Positions 1 to 5,747 of a stretch of 6,267 nucleotides of DNA are shown here, piece after piece; position 1 is the stretch's first letter, and each line of letters opens with the position of its first letter. A program made the position numbers and the translations under genes. This DNA is from an uncultured Oscillospiraceae bacterium (GTDB taxonomy: Bacteria > Bacillota > Clostridia > Oscillospirales > Oscillospiraceae), in NCBI GenBank assembly GCA_948766235.1, contig CAQCFX010000057.1:1-6267 (forward strand). The letters run 5' to 3'. Under the pieces are notes generated by a model. The model had not been told where the DNA came from. It saw only the letters and a list, made by a program, of their open reading frames with translations, and made no database searches.

Positions 1-123
1 GCTGTTGCCGGGCGGATTGAAACGGCGATTGAAAACCGGCGCGCCAAACTCCGCCAGGCAGGAGGCCGGGACCGCCCGCCAGCCGCGCCGGAGGGGTTTT
101 ATGCGCGCGGTATAGTCTCCTGA
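1..123 (+). CDS. 3' end of an upstream gene, identity uncertain (partial)
   Basis: Frame 1 is open from the window edge for 40 codons and ends with TGA at 121-123, followed at once by TAG. The visible tail has a basic, helix-like stretch (R-I-E-T-A-I-E-N-R-R-A-K-L-R) and then a Gly/Pro/Arg-rich end. Of the other two forward frames, one closes within 20 bases and the other reads as low-quality Arg/Pro-rich sequence. The A-x-x-R-I-E-x-A pattern resembles the extreme C-terminus of phage DNA adenine/cytosine methyltransferases, which often lie just before terminase genes. This is only a resemblance over a few residues, and no catalytic motif is in the window. The existence of a coding tail is moderately supported; the identity is a guess. 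Confidence 0.45.
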   Translation, partial: AVAGRIETAIENRRAKLRQAGGRDRPPAAPEGFYARGIVS

Positions 124-165
124 TAGCTGGATATATACGCCCCCCTTCCCCCCATCAGCCAGCCG

Positions 166-223
166 GGCCAGGCCAGGACCGGACCGGCGGACGGGGACCG
201 GGACAGACCGGCCACGCCGGACC
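166..223. repeat. Degenerate GGAC/GGACC repeat cluster
   Basis: Two GGCCA units (166, 171) run directly into two GGACC units (176, 181). Further GGAC copies begin at 189, 195, 201 and 219, giving six GGAC in under 50 bp, mostly 5 to 8 bp apart. It could be a protein-binding iteron array, such as terminase small-subunit sites, or merely low-complexity GC-rich sequence. Confidence 0.35.
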
Positions 224-320
224 ACAAAACCGCGCCCGCGCAAGATTCAACACATACGCGCACAGGCGCGAATCAAAACCGCGCGCGAGGCCGTAGGTAC
301 TCCCTGGACACCCCTCGCCG

Positions 321-350
321 CCTGCGGGTCCGTGAGCGCAGGATTTTTTT
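321..350 (+). terminator. Candidate rho-independent terminator 1
   Basis: A perfect 6-bp stem, CCTGCG (321-326) with CGCAGG (337-342), encloses a 10-base loop. It is followed after one A by seven T residues (344-350). It would stop + strand transcripts coming from the upstream gene. The stem is short for its loop, so strength is uncertain. Confidence 0.5.
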
Positions 351-360
351 AGGTATGAAG

Positions 361-428
361 AATTTTTTTCGGCTTCCCCCGCGCTGACCTGAAAAAATAA
401 GGGGGGGCCTGAAAAAATGGGGGATAAA
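361..428. repeat. Direct and inverted A/T and G-tract repeats
   Basis: CCTGAAAAAAT occurs at 388-398 and again at 408-418, exactly 20 bp apart. Each copy is followed by a G tract (401-407 and 419-423). Upstream, ATTTTTTTCGG (362-372) followed by a C5 tract (376-380) is nearly the inverse of either copy plus its G tract, so a stem of 361-380 with about 401-418 could form, or an alternative using the first copy. The two copies compete for the same partner arm. Function is unknown. Confidence 0.4.
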
Positions 429-430
429 AA

Positions 431-459
431 TTGAGGCCGAGTTGTGAACAAATTATGAA
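431..459 (+). promoter_or_regulatory. Weak sigma-70-like promoter candidate
   Basis: TTGAGG (431-436) and TATGAA (454-459) are separated by 17 bases, each matching the consensus at four of six positions. The local sequence is AT-rich in a GC-rich window. TTGTGAAC (442-449) and TTATGAAC (453-460) form an 8-bp direct repeat offset by 11 bp, which could be a regulator site overlapping the -10. A transcript would start near 466 and meet the terminator at 520-555 after about 90 bases. This is weak evidence from pattern alone. Confidence 0.22.
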
Positions 460-519
460 CTTTCAGGAAGTGGCACACCGTGTCCCGATTTTCGTGATAG
501 ATTGATAGTATGAATTTTT

Positions 520-555
520 AGCCTGCGGCGGAAACGCTGCGGGCTTTTCTGTTTT
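520..555 (+). terminator. Strong rho-independent terminator 2
   Basis: The arms AGCCTGCGGCG (520-530) and CGCTGCGGGCT (535-545) pair over 11 bp with two G-U wobbles, closed by a GAAA tetraloop. TTTT (545-548) and a second TTTT (552-555) follow. A GNRA-type loop with a GC-rich stem and T tract is the classic form. There is no T tract on the other strand, so it acts on + strand transcription only. It sits about 90 bp before the first packaging gene, so the operon needs either a promoter downstream of it or read-through/antitermination. Confidence 0.75.
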
Positions 556-558
556 CGT

Positions 559-617
559 GCCCGTGTCCGCCGAAGCCCTACGTTTCCACGCGGGGTATAT
601 ATGTAGGCGGCGCGGGC
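559..617. repeat. Long imperfect inverted repeat before the packaging operon
   Basis: GCCCGTGTCCGCC (559-571) pairs with GGCGGCGCGGGC (606-617) over 12 bp with one bulged base and one G-U pair. A further TAC/GTA match (579-581 with 603-605) lies inside. The intervening segment carries TATATAT (596-602). It ends only 11 bases before the ribosome binding site of the first gene. It could be a leader RNA hairpin or a DNA site bound by a protein such as a terminase subunit. No T tract follows, so it is not a terminator. Confidence 0.45.
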
Positions 618-628
618 CGTTACCATTA

Positions 629-635
629 GAGGGGG
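629..635 (+). promoter_or_regulatory. Ribosome binding site for first terminase gene
   Basis: GAGGGGG lies 9 bases before the GTG at 645 and supports that non-ATG start. No other start codon in this frame has such a site near it. Confidence 0.65.
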
Positions 636-644
636 TGCGGCGCT

Positions 645-1391
645 GTGGCGAGGCGGAGCGCGGAGCGTGATACCGCCAGGGCTGAATACATAGAGCGCCG
701 GAGCCGTGGCGAGGAAGTCAATCTGGCAGAGTTGGCCGACCGGCTGGGCGTGAAGCGTCAGACCTTGCGGAACTGGAAGAGTAAGTATAAATGGGACGAA
801 GCTGTGCCGCCCCAACCGAAGAGGAAGAGGGGCGGACAGCCGGGGAACAAGAATAGTAAAGGAAAGAAAAATGCAGCGGGGTCCCATTCGGGAGCACCAA
901 CGGGAAATAAGAACGCAGAAAAAGACGGAGCGTACAGCGCCGTCTTTCTTGATATGCTCACGGACCAGGAGCGGGAGATTGTGGAGAAAACACCGCTGGA
1001 GGTTCGGGCCGCGTTGGAACACGAAATGAAGATACTGAAATTCCGCGAGCATAAGATACTGAAAAAAATCGCGGAGTACGAAAAGGCCGAAGAGGGCGCG
1101 GTATATCTTAGCGCCATGACGGAGATACGCGGGAAGAACGACACGACCATGCGGTTTTCTGACAGCGCCTTTAAGCGGGTCCAGAGTTTGCAGGAGGCGC
1201 TTTACAAGGTACAGGGACGTATCGCCAAAATCACGGACAGCCTGCGGGGGCTGGACGAGAGCGCAGCACGCCTTGCCATGGAGCGGGAACGGCTGGACAT
1301 TTTGCGGATGCGGGCATCCGGCAGCGTGGACGTGCCCGGCATGGAAGAATCGGACGACCCGCCGGACAAGGTACTGGAGGATGAACAATGA
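645..1391 (+). CDS. terS: Terminase small subunit, PBSX XtmA-like
   Basis: This 248-residue protein is predicted to bind phage DNA at the packaging site and recruit the large terminase subunit. The N-terminal part (about 25-50) is a helix-turn-helix (N-L-A-E-L-A-D-R-L-G-V-K-R-Q-T-L-R-N-W), followed by the W-K-x-K-Y-K-W-D segment usual in this family. Two glycine-rich motifs follow, G-G-Q-P-G-N-K-N at 63-70 and G-A-P-T-G-N-K-N-A at 83-91, which are hallmarks of XtmA-type small subunits. Residues about 100-220 are charged and helical, probably the oligomerisation region. The tail is acidic and probably contacts the large subunit. It starts at GTG 645 with GAGGGGG 9 bases upstream. Its stop overlaps the next start by ATGA, indicating translational coupling. 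The family call is firm; that it is the working small subunit is less certain because a second, Nu1-like candidate follows. Confidence 0.88.
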   Translation: MARRSAERDTARAEYIERRSRGEEVNLAELADRLGVKRQTLRNWKSKYKWDEAVPPQPKRKRGGQPGNKNSKGKKNAAGSHSGAPTGNKNAEKDGAYSAVFLDMLTDQEREIVEKTPLEVRAALEHEMKILKFREHKILKKIAEYEKAEEGAVYLSAMTEIRGKNDTTMRFSDSAFKRVQSLQEALYKVQGRIAKITDSLRGLDESAARLAMERERLDILRMRASGSVDVPGMEESDDPPDKVLEDEQ

Positions 1392-1873
1392 GGCTATACA
1401 CCTGTGAAGCCGTGGCGGACTGGCTGGCGCTGACGCCGCGCCGGGTCCGGCAGTTGCGGGATGAGGGCATTATCAGCGAGCGGATGCCAGGCTTGTATGA
1501 AATGAAAGCGACCATCACGCGGTACATCATGTATCTGCGGAAGGGGAGCGGGAAAACCGACCTGAACGACGAGCGGGCGCTGCTTACCCGCGCCAAGCGG
1601 GAAGCGGCGGACATGGAGAACGATTTGCGGCGGGGGACGCTGCACAGTTCGGAGGAAATCGAAAAGGGCATCAAGACCATGTGCCTGAATATCCGCGCCA
1701 AGCTCCTGATGCTGCCCGCCAAGCTGTCCCCGCGCCTGGCACAGATGGAGGGCAACCAGGCGGAGATTTTCGACGAAATGAAACGGGCCGTGGACGAGGC
1801 GCTGGAAGAGCTGTCCGACTACCGGACGCTCCTTGCGCTGGCGGAGGGCGACGATGAAGAAGAAAGCGGTTGA
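1388..1873 (+). CDS. Nu1-like terminase small subunit / DNA packaging protein
   Basis: This 161-residue protein resembles lambda Nu1 (181 residues) in size, layout and position before a GpA-type large subunit. Residues about 5-40 form a MerR/excisionase-like winged helix: helices around A-V-A-D-W-L and P-R-R-V-R-Q-L-R-D-E-G-I, then a wing around M-P-G-L-Y-E. A charged helix with E-R-A-L-L-T-R-A-K-R-E-A (62-73) matches the E-R-x-x-L-T-R-A-x-x-x-A motif of Nu1. The rest is helical with an acidic C-terminus suited to contacting the large subunit. GGAGG at 1376-1380 lies 7 bases before the ATG, which overlaps the previous stop. Its partner is expected to be the large subunit at 1990. Whether it shares DNA recognition with the XtmA-like protein, or one of them has another role, cannot be told from sequence. 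Confidence 0.82.
   Translation: MRLYTCEAVADWLALTPRRVRQLRDEGIISERMPGLYEMKATITRYIMYLRKGSGKTDLNDERALLTRAKREAADMENDLRRGTLHSSEEIEKGIKTMCLNIRAKLLMLPAKLSPRLAQMEGNQAEIFDEMKRAVDEALEELSDYRTLLALAEGDDEEESG
1843..1848 (+). promoter_or_regulatory. Ribosome binding site for the cysteine-rich small ORF
   Basis: GGAGGG lies 5 bases before the ATG at 1854, inside the end of the Nu1-like gene. It is the main non-protein evidence that the small ORF is translated. The same 5-base spacing is used by the two genes starting at 3844 and 4092. Confidence 0.5.
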
Positions 1874-2024
1874 CCCGTGCGAAGGGTGTATATGGGCAAA
1901 CAGAATCAGCGACCGGCGGGTATTCTGCCCATTCCCCCAGTGCGTGCGGGGGAAGCTGCCGCCCGGCGGGAGCAGGAAGGACAGGGACGATGAACACCAG
2001 AGAAGCCAGGGCGTGGATTGTTGA
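1854..2024 (+). CDS. Small four-cysteine protein, possible zinc knuckle
   Basis: This 56-residue ORF begins M-K-K-K-A-V-D-P and has cysteines at 9, 12, 25 and 30 (C-x2-C and C-x4-C), with W14, F24-C-P-F and a final Cys56. This looks like a small zinc-binding fold. I do not recognise a named family. It overlaps the end of the Nu1-like gene by 20 bases and the start of the large-subunit gene by 35. It therefore spans the 116-base gap between them, the only sizeable gap in an otherwise seamless operon. GGAGGG 5 bases upstream supports translation. The residues after about 34 are less protein-like and overlap the next gene's ribosome binding site and start. Translation could couple the two terminase genes. 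It may be a real structural or accessory protein, or a leader-type ORF; the four-cysteine spacing favours a real protein. Confidence 0.6.
   Translation: MKKKAVDPCEGCIWANRISDRRVFCPFPQCVRGKLPPGGSRKDRDDEHQRSQGVDC
1974..1980 (+). promoter_or_regulatory. Ribosome binding site fixing the large-subunit start
   Basis: AGGAAGG lies 9 bases before ATG 1990. The frame is open further upstream to a TTG at 1870. The 40 residues this would add are Gly/Ser/Ala/Thr-rich with no similarity to GpA N-termini, and the TTG lies within the small ORF. ATG 1990 is the better start. Confidence 0.65.
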
Positions 2025-3843
2025 GCTTGCGCCGCAGACGGAAGCGATGTTCGCCCGCTGCGCCGCGCTGCTGAAGCCGCCGCCAACGCTGACGCTATCC
2101 CAGTGGGCGGATATGTACCGGGTGCTGTCGGCGGAGAGTGCCGCAGCGCCCGGACGATGGAACACGGACAACGCGCCATACCAGAGGGAAATCATGGACG
2201 CCATCGGGAATCCCCATATCCGCAAGGTGGTCATTATGAGCGCCGCGCAGATAGGAAAAACGGCTATGCTGATGAACGTGCTGGGCTACTATATGCACTA
2301 CTACCCCGCGCCGGTGATGGTGATGGAGCCTACCCTTGATATGGCGCAGGCGCTTTCCAAGGACTTCCTCGCGCCAATGATTCGGGATATGCCGGTGCTG
2401 TCCGCACTGGTGGACACCAAGAGCCGGTACAGCGGAAACACCATCCTAAAGAAAAACTTCCCCGGCGGTCATGTGACCATCGTGGGAGCGAACAGCCCCG
2501 TGGGCCTGCGTATGCGGCCCATCAAGGTTTTGCTGGCCGACGAGGTGGACGGCTACCCGGAGAGCGCCGGGACAGAGGGGGACCCGCTGCTGCTGGCGCA
2601 GAAGCGGCAAACGACCTTTTGGGACAAGAAAACGGTCATTGTCTCCACGCCGACCATCAAGGGACACAGCCGGATTGAAACCGAGTTTTTGGACAGTACA
2701 ATGGAAGAGTGGAACGTGCCTTGCCCTGGGTGCGGCCATTTCCAGCCGCTCCAGTGGGGACAAATCAAGTTCGACAAGGACGACCTGACAAAGCCAATCC
2801 TGTACGAGTGTGAACGGTGCGGGGAGGTATTCGGGGAATACGAGTGGAAGCGCCAGGGCAAGCACGGCCATTTCGTGGCGAAGAATCCGAACGCCGAGGC
2901 GCGGGGCTTCCACCTGAATACGCTGGCCTCCAACTTCTGCGGCTGGCATGAAGTCGTGGAGAAACACCAGCTTGCTACCGAGCTTCTGCGCCAGGGGGAC
3001 CCGGAGAAGATGAAAACGTGGGTCAACACGGAGCTGGGCGAGACGTGGGAAGAGCCGGGCGATCGGGTGGACGAGGGCGCACTTATCACACGGCGGGAGC
3101 TGTACGGCGCGGAGGTGCCGGACGATGTGCTGGTGCTGACGGCAGGCGTGGACGTGCAGGCGGACCGTTTCGAGGTGGAAGTCGTGGGCTGGGGCGTCGG
3201 CAAAGAGAGCTGGGGCATCCGCTATCAGAAAATCATCGGGGACACAATGGAAAATCCCGTGTGGGAAAATCTGGACGCTTTTCTGCTGACGCCGTTTCAC
3301 AAGAAGGATGGAACGGCGCTTTATATTTCCGCCGCGTGCATCGACAGCGGCTACAGGTCCAACCAGGTCTACAGCTTCACCGTGGACAAGTTCAACCGCT
3401 ATGTGTTCGCCATCAAGGGCAAGGGCGGACAGGGCGTGCCATACATCCGCAACCCGTCCACGGATAACCGGGTCAAGACGCCGCTGTTCACCATTGGCGT
3501 TGACGCCGGGAAGGATTTTATCTACCAGCGCTTGCGCGTCACCGAGCGGGGGCCGAACTACTGCCACTTCCCGTCCGACGAGGGGGCAGGGTACGACGCG
3601 ACCTACTTCAAGGGACTGGCAAGCGAAATGAAAATCACGCGGTTCCGCAAGGGGAAAATGACCGTCTCCTGGGTGCTGCGGGACGAGGGATACAAGCGCA
3701 ACGAGCCGCTGGACCTGCGCAACTACGCGACCGCCGCGCTGGAAATCTACAACCCGCCTCTCCAGAAGCCGGAGCCTGGAGCGGGACAAGCAACCCGCCG
3801 GAAGGGGTGGCGGAAATTGAGCGGCGGCATCGGAGGTGTGTAA
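1990..3843 (+). CDS. terL: Terminase large subunit, lambda GpA family
   Basis: This 617-residue packaging motor and nuclease (lambda gpA is 641) cuts concatemeric DNA and pumps it into the prohead through the portal using ATP. The N-terminal ATPase has a Walker A-like S-A-A-Q-I-G-K-T at 84-91 and Walker B L-L-A-D-E at 181-185. Between the domains are two Cys pairs, C245-x2-C248 and C274-x2-C277, matching the zinc-type motif of gpA. The segment T-L-G-E-T-W-E leads into the C-terminal nuclease. Its acidic residues appear as D388 in L-T-A-G-V-D-x-Q-x-D-R, D452 in C-I-D-S-G, and E572/D575 in R-N-E-P-L-D, each aligning with gpA. The C-terminus is basic with a short G-W-R-K-L motif and probably contacts the portal. 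All key motifs are intact. The stop is directly followed by the next ATG. Confidence 0.97.
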   Translation: MNTREARAWIVELAPQTEAMFARCAALLKPPPTLTLSQWADMYRVLSAESAAAPGRWNTDNAPYQREIMDAIGNPHIRKVVIMSAAQIGKTAMLMNVLGYYMHYYPAPVMVMEPTLDMAQALSKDFLAPMIRDMPVLSALVDTKSRYSGNTILKKNFPGGHVTIVGANSPVGLRMRPIKVLLADEVDGYPESAGTEGDPLLLAQKRQTTFWDKKTVIVSTPTIKGHSRIETEFLDSTMEEWNVPCPGCGHFQPLQWGQIKFDKDDLTKPILYECERCGEVFGEYEWKRQGKHGHFVAKNPNAEARGFHLNTLASNFCGWHEVVEKHQLATELLRQGDPEKMKTWVNTELGETWEEPGDRVDEGALITRRELYGAEVPDDVLVLTAGVDVQADRFEVEVVGWGVGKESWGIRYQKIIGDTMENPVWENLDAFLLTPFHKKDGTALYISAACIDSGYRSNQVYSFTVDKFNRYVFAIKGKGGQGVPYIRNPSTDNRVKTPLFTIGVDAGKDFIYQRLRVTERGPNYCHFPSDEGAGYDATYFKGLASEMKITRFRKGKMTVSWVLRDEGYKRNEPLDLRNYATAALEIYNPPLQKPEPGAGQATRRKGWRKLSGGIGGV

Positions 3844-4080
3844 ATGGCTGTATTCAGTAAAGAGCTGTGCAGGCAAAGGCTGAAAATCTGGCTTGCGGCG
3901 GAGGAAGCAATCGCAACCGGCCAGCGATACCAAATCGAAGGGCGGTCCCTGACGCGGGCGGACCTGTACGACGTGCGGAAAGAGCTTGAATACTGGGCCG
4001 GGAAACTGGCCGAAGCAGAGAGCGAGGAACAGAATGGGGGCTACATCAGGGCTTACCATTTTGTTCCCCGTGACATTTAG
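3844..4080 (+). CDS. gpW-like head-to-tail joining protein (DUF6148-type)
   Basis: This 78-residue protein lies between the large terminase subunit and the portal, exactly where lambda carries W (68 residues). gpW seals the portal after DNA filling and forms the site for tail attachment. The sequence follows the gpW plan: an N-terminal helix (about 5-24), a turn and short beta hairpin (A-T-G-Q-R-Y-Q-I-E-G-R, 24-34), then S-L-T-R-A-D-L starting a second helix (about 36-60). gpW shows the comparable T-G-K-R and S-V-S-D-L-K-K-Y-I-A-E-L-E segments. From memory it fits the family named DUF6148 in Gram-positive phages; that label needs a profile search. GGAGGTG at 3832-3838 is 5 bases before the ATG, inside the end of the previous gene. 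The gpW role is inferred from position and fold pattern. Confidence 0.8.
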   Translation: MAVFSKELCRQRLKIWLAAEEAIATGQRYQIEGRSLTRADLYDVRKELEYWAGKLAEAESEEQNGGYIRAYHFVPRDI

Positions 4081-4091
4081 GGAGGGCGGCT

Positions 4092-5747
4092 ATGGCGAAA
4101 ATGAATTTTCTGGACCGGGCCGTTGCCGCCGTCTCCCCGGTTCAGGGATTGAAGCGCGCCGCCGCAAGGAGGGCGCTGGAGGTAACGAACAGCGGATACG
4201 GGAACTACGGCGCGAACGTGACAAAGAAAAGCCTGATTGGGTGGCTCTTTCGCGGCGGGAGCGCCAAGGAGGACATCGAGGACAACATCGACACGCTCCG
4301 CCAGCGGTCCCGCGACGCCTACATGGGAATCCCAACGGCCAGCGCCGCATTGAAAACCTTCTGCACAAATGTTGTGGCGGGAGGGCTGATACCGTCCCCG
4401 CAAATCGACGGGGAGGTTTTGGGGCTGACACGGGAGCAGGCGGAAGAGCTGCAAAGGAAAATCATGCGGGAGTTTGCGCTATGGGCAGACACGACGGAGT
4501 GCGACGCGGACGGACTGGGGAACTTCTACAAGCTCCAACAGCTCGCCTACATGGGATTCCTGATGAACGGGGACAGCTTTGCGCTGCTGCCGTTCAAGGA
4601 GCGGCCAGGGAGCCAGTACGCAACAAAGGTGCAAATCATCGAGGCGGACCGCATCTGTTCCCCTGACGGTTACGACCGCCTTGTGCCGACTGACGTAAGA
4701 GGCTACCACGTCCACAGCATCATCCAGGGCGTGGAGACGGACGAGGGCGGAATGGTGGTGGCCTACTGGATATGTAACCGGCATCCCCACTCCAGCCTTG
4801 CCGTGCAGAGCGGGACGCTGGACTGGACGCGGGTGGAAGCCTATGGAGCCGCCGGGCGGCACAACGTCCTCCACGTTATGACGCGGGAGCGGGCGGGCCA
4901 ACTCCGGGGCGTCCCTATCCTCGCGCCGGTCCTGGAGACGCTGAAACAACTGGGGCGGTATACCCAGGCGGAAATCGACGCCGCAGTAATCAGCGCGTAC
5001 TTCACTGTGCTTGTCAAACCGGCGTCGGTGCAGAACGGGTCGCCAATCGGCCAGTATGTACCGCGGGAGGCGCAGGTGGACAGCGCGGACCCCGGCAGTA
5101 TCGAAATGGGACAGGGGACCATCCTCTCCCTGAATCCGGGGGATGATGTGGCGTTTGCGGACCCGACGCATCCGAACACCGCCTACAATGCGTTCTTTGA
5201 CGCCATGATTAAAGAAATCGGCGCTGCCATGGAGATACCGCCGGAGGTGATGGAAAAGCAGTTTACGCAGAATTTCAGCGCGGCACGGGGCGCACTCAAC
5301 GAGTTTTGGCGGGTGTGCGACGTGAAGCGGGACGATTTTGTGGACAGCTTTTGTCAGCCGATTTATGAGCAGGTCCTCGCGGAAGCTGTGGCACGGGGCC
5401 GCATCAACGCGCCAGGCTTTTTCAGCGACCCGGCAAGGAGAAAAGCCTACTGCGCCTGTGTGTGGCCGGGACCGGCCAGAACGAGCCTGAACCCAAAAGA
5501 CGAAGTAGAGGCGGCTATTATGCGGGTGGATGCAGGATATTCCACGGCGCAACAGGAAACGGCGGAAATGACCGGCGGGGACTATATGCGCAACATGGAG
5601 CAGCGGATGATGGAAGCAAAAAAAATGCGGCAGCTCCTGGAAATCCTGAATCCGACGCCGCCGCCCGCGCAGACGCCGGGACCGCAGGCGGGAGACGGCA
5701 AAGGAGAAGAGGACAAGACTACAGAGGGAGGGACAGGAAGTGCCTAA
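4092..5747 (+). CDS. Portal protein, lambda gpB family
   Basis: This 551-residue protein (lambda gpB is 533) would form the dodecameric ring at one head vertex through which DNA enters and leaves and onto which terminase and the gpW-like protein dock. Family hallmarks are Y-M-G-I-P near 77-81 followed by a helix ending V-V-A-G-G-L, the R-G-V-P-I-L-A-P motif at about 272-279 leading into a long helix, and N-F-S-A-A-R-G-A-L at 394-402, a signature of lambda-type portals. The last 30 or so residues are Pro-, Gly- and Glu-rich and probably disordered. In lambda gpB the N-terminus is trimmed during head maturation; whether that occurs here is not visible. GGAGGG at 4081-4086 is 5 bases before the ATG. 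The 3' end overlaps the protease gene by 8 bases in another frame. Confidence 0.96.
   Translation: MAKMNFLDRAVAAVSPVQGLKRAAARRALEVTNSGYGNYGANVTKKSLIGWLFRGGSAKEDIEDNIDTLRQRSRDAYMGIPTASAALKTFCTNVVAGGLIPSPQIDGEVLGLTREQAEELQRKIMREFALWADTTECDADGLGNFYKLQQLAYMGFLMNGDSFALLPFKERPGSQYATKVQIIEADRICSPDGYDRLVPTDVRGYHVHSIIQGVETDEGGMVVAYWICNRHPHSSLAVQSGTLDWTRVEAYGAAGRHNVLHVMTRERAGQLRGVPILAPVLETLKQLGRYTQAEIDAAVISAYFTVLVKPASVQNGSPIGQYVPREAQVDSADPGSIEMGQGTILSLNPGDDVAFADPTHPNTAYNAFFDAMIKEIGAAMEIPPEVMEKQFTQNFSAARGALNEFWRVCDVKRDDFVDSFCQPIYEQVLAEAVARGRINAPGFFSDPARRKAYCACVWPGPARTSLNPKDEVEAAIMRVDAGYSTAQQETAEMTGGDYMRNMEQRMMEAKKMRQLLEILNPTPPPAQTPGPQAGDGKGEEDKTTEGGTGSA
5726..5731 (+). promoter_or_regulatory. Ribosome binding site for the protease gene
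   Basis: GGGAGG lies 8 bases before GTG 5740 and supports this non-ATG start. No ATG in this frame occurs before codon 112, well inside the conserved domain. Confidence 0.6.

Larger units (their letters stand above)
124..644. other. Long non-coding region upstream of packaging operon (candidate cos/late control region)
   Basis: About 520 bp lie between the double stop at 121-126 and the GTG start at 645. Frame 1 stays open for over 80 codons after 126 and a minus-strand frame is open over 155-478. Neither has a ribosome binding site or a recognisable protein, and both are rich in Pro, Arg and Gly, as expected for chance open frames in GC-rich DNA. The region contains GGAC repeats, homopolymer tracts of C, T, A and G, two terminator-like hairpins and a long inverted repeat, each listed separately. 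In lambda and many cos-type phages the packaging site lies directly upstream of the small-subunit gene. That position is the basis for suggesting a cos region here; no cos sequence was recognised. Confidence 0.5.

Noticed and set aside
155..478. 107-codon minus-strand open frame in the non-coding region
   Set aside because: It would encode repeats and homopolymer tracts as Pro/Gly/Phe-rich sequence with no family resemblance. No ribosome binding site is evident on the minus strand before its start.
478..568. Repeat CCGTGTCC at 478-485 and 561-568
   Set aside because: A single 8-bp repeat in several hundred bases is expected by chance.
596..602. TATATAT as a -10 element for the packaging operon
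   Set aside because: No -35-like hexamer lies 16-18 bases upstream (AAGCCC-type sequence) and there is no TG extension. Used only as a possibility, not called.
453..1388. 311-codon minus-strand open frame opposite the first terminase gene and the leader
   Set aside because: It covers the terminator and hairpin as well as a recognised gene, and its composition is that of a chance frame.
1870..1989. N-terminal extension of the large subunit from TTG 1870
   Set aside because: The 40 extra residues are low-complexity and unlike GpA N-termini, whereas ATG 1990 has AGGAAGG 9 bases upstream.
3018..3631. Forward open frames within the large-subunit gene (149 and 107 codons)
   Set aside because: Both are Gly/Arg- or Ser/Thr/Arg-rich out-of-frame readings of conserved GpA sequence, with no independent start signals.
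2446..4059. 537-codon open frame on the minus strand, antisense to the large terminase subunit
   Set aside because: Its product is His-, Pro-, Arg- and Leu-rich with no recognisable domain. It lies opposite a strongly conserved gene, and GC-rich codon use on the + strand makes stops rare in this antisense frame.
3986..4666. 226-codon forward frame spanning the gpW-like and portal genes
   Set aside because: It is a shadow frame with Gly/Arg-rich composition that overlaps two recognised genes.
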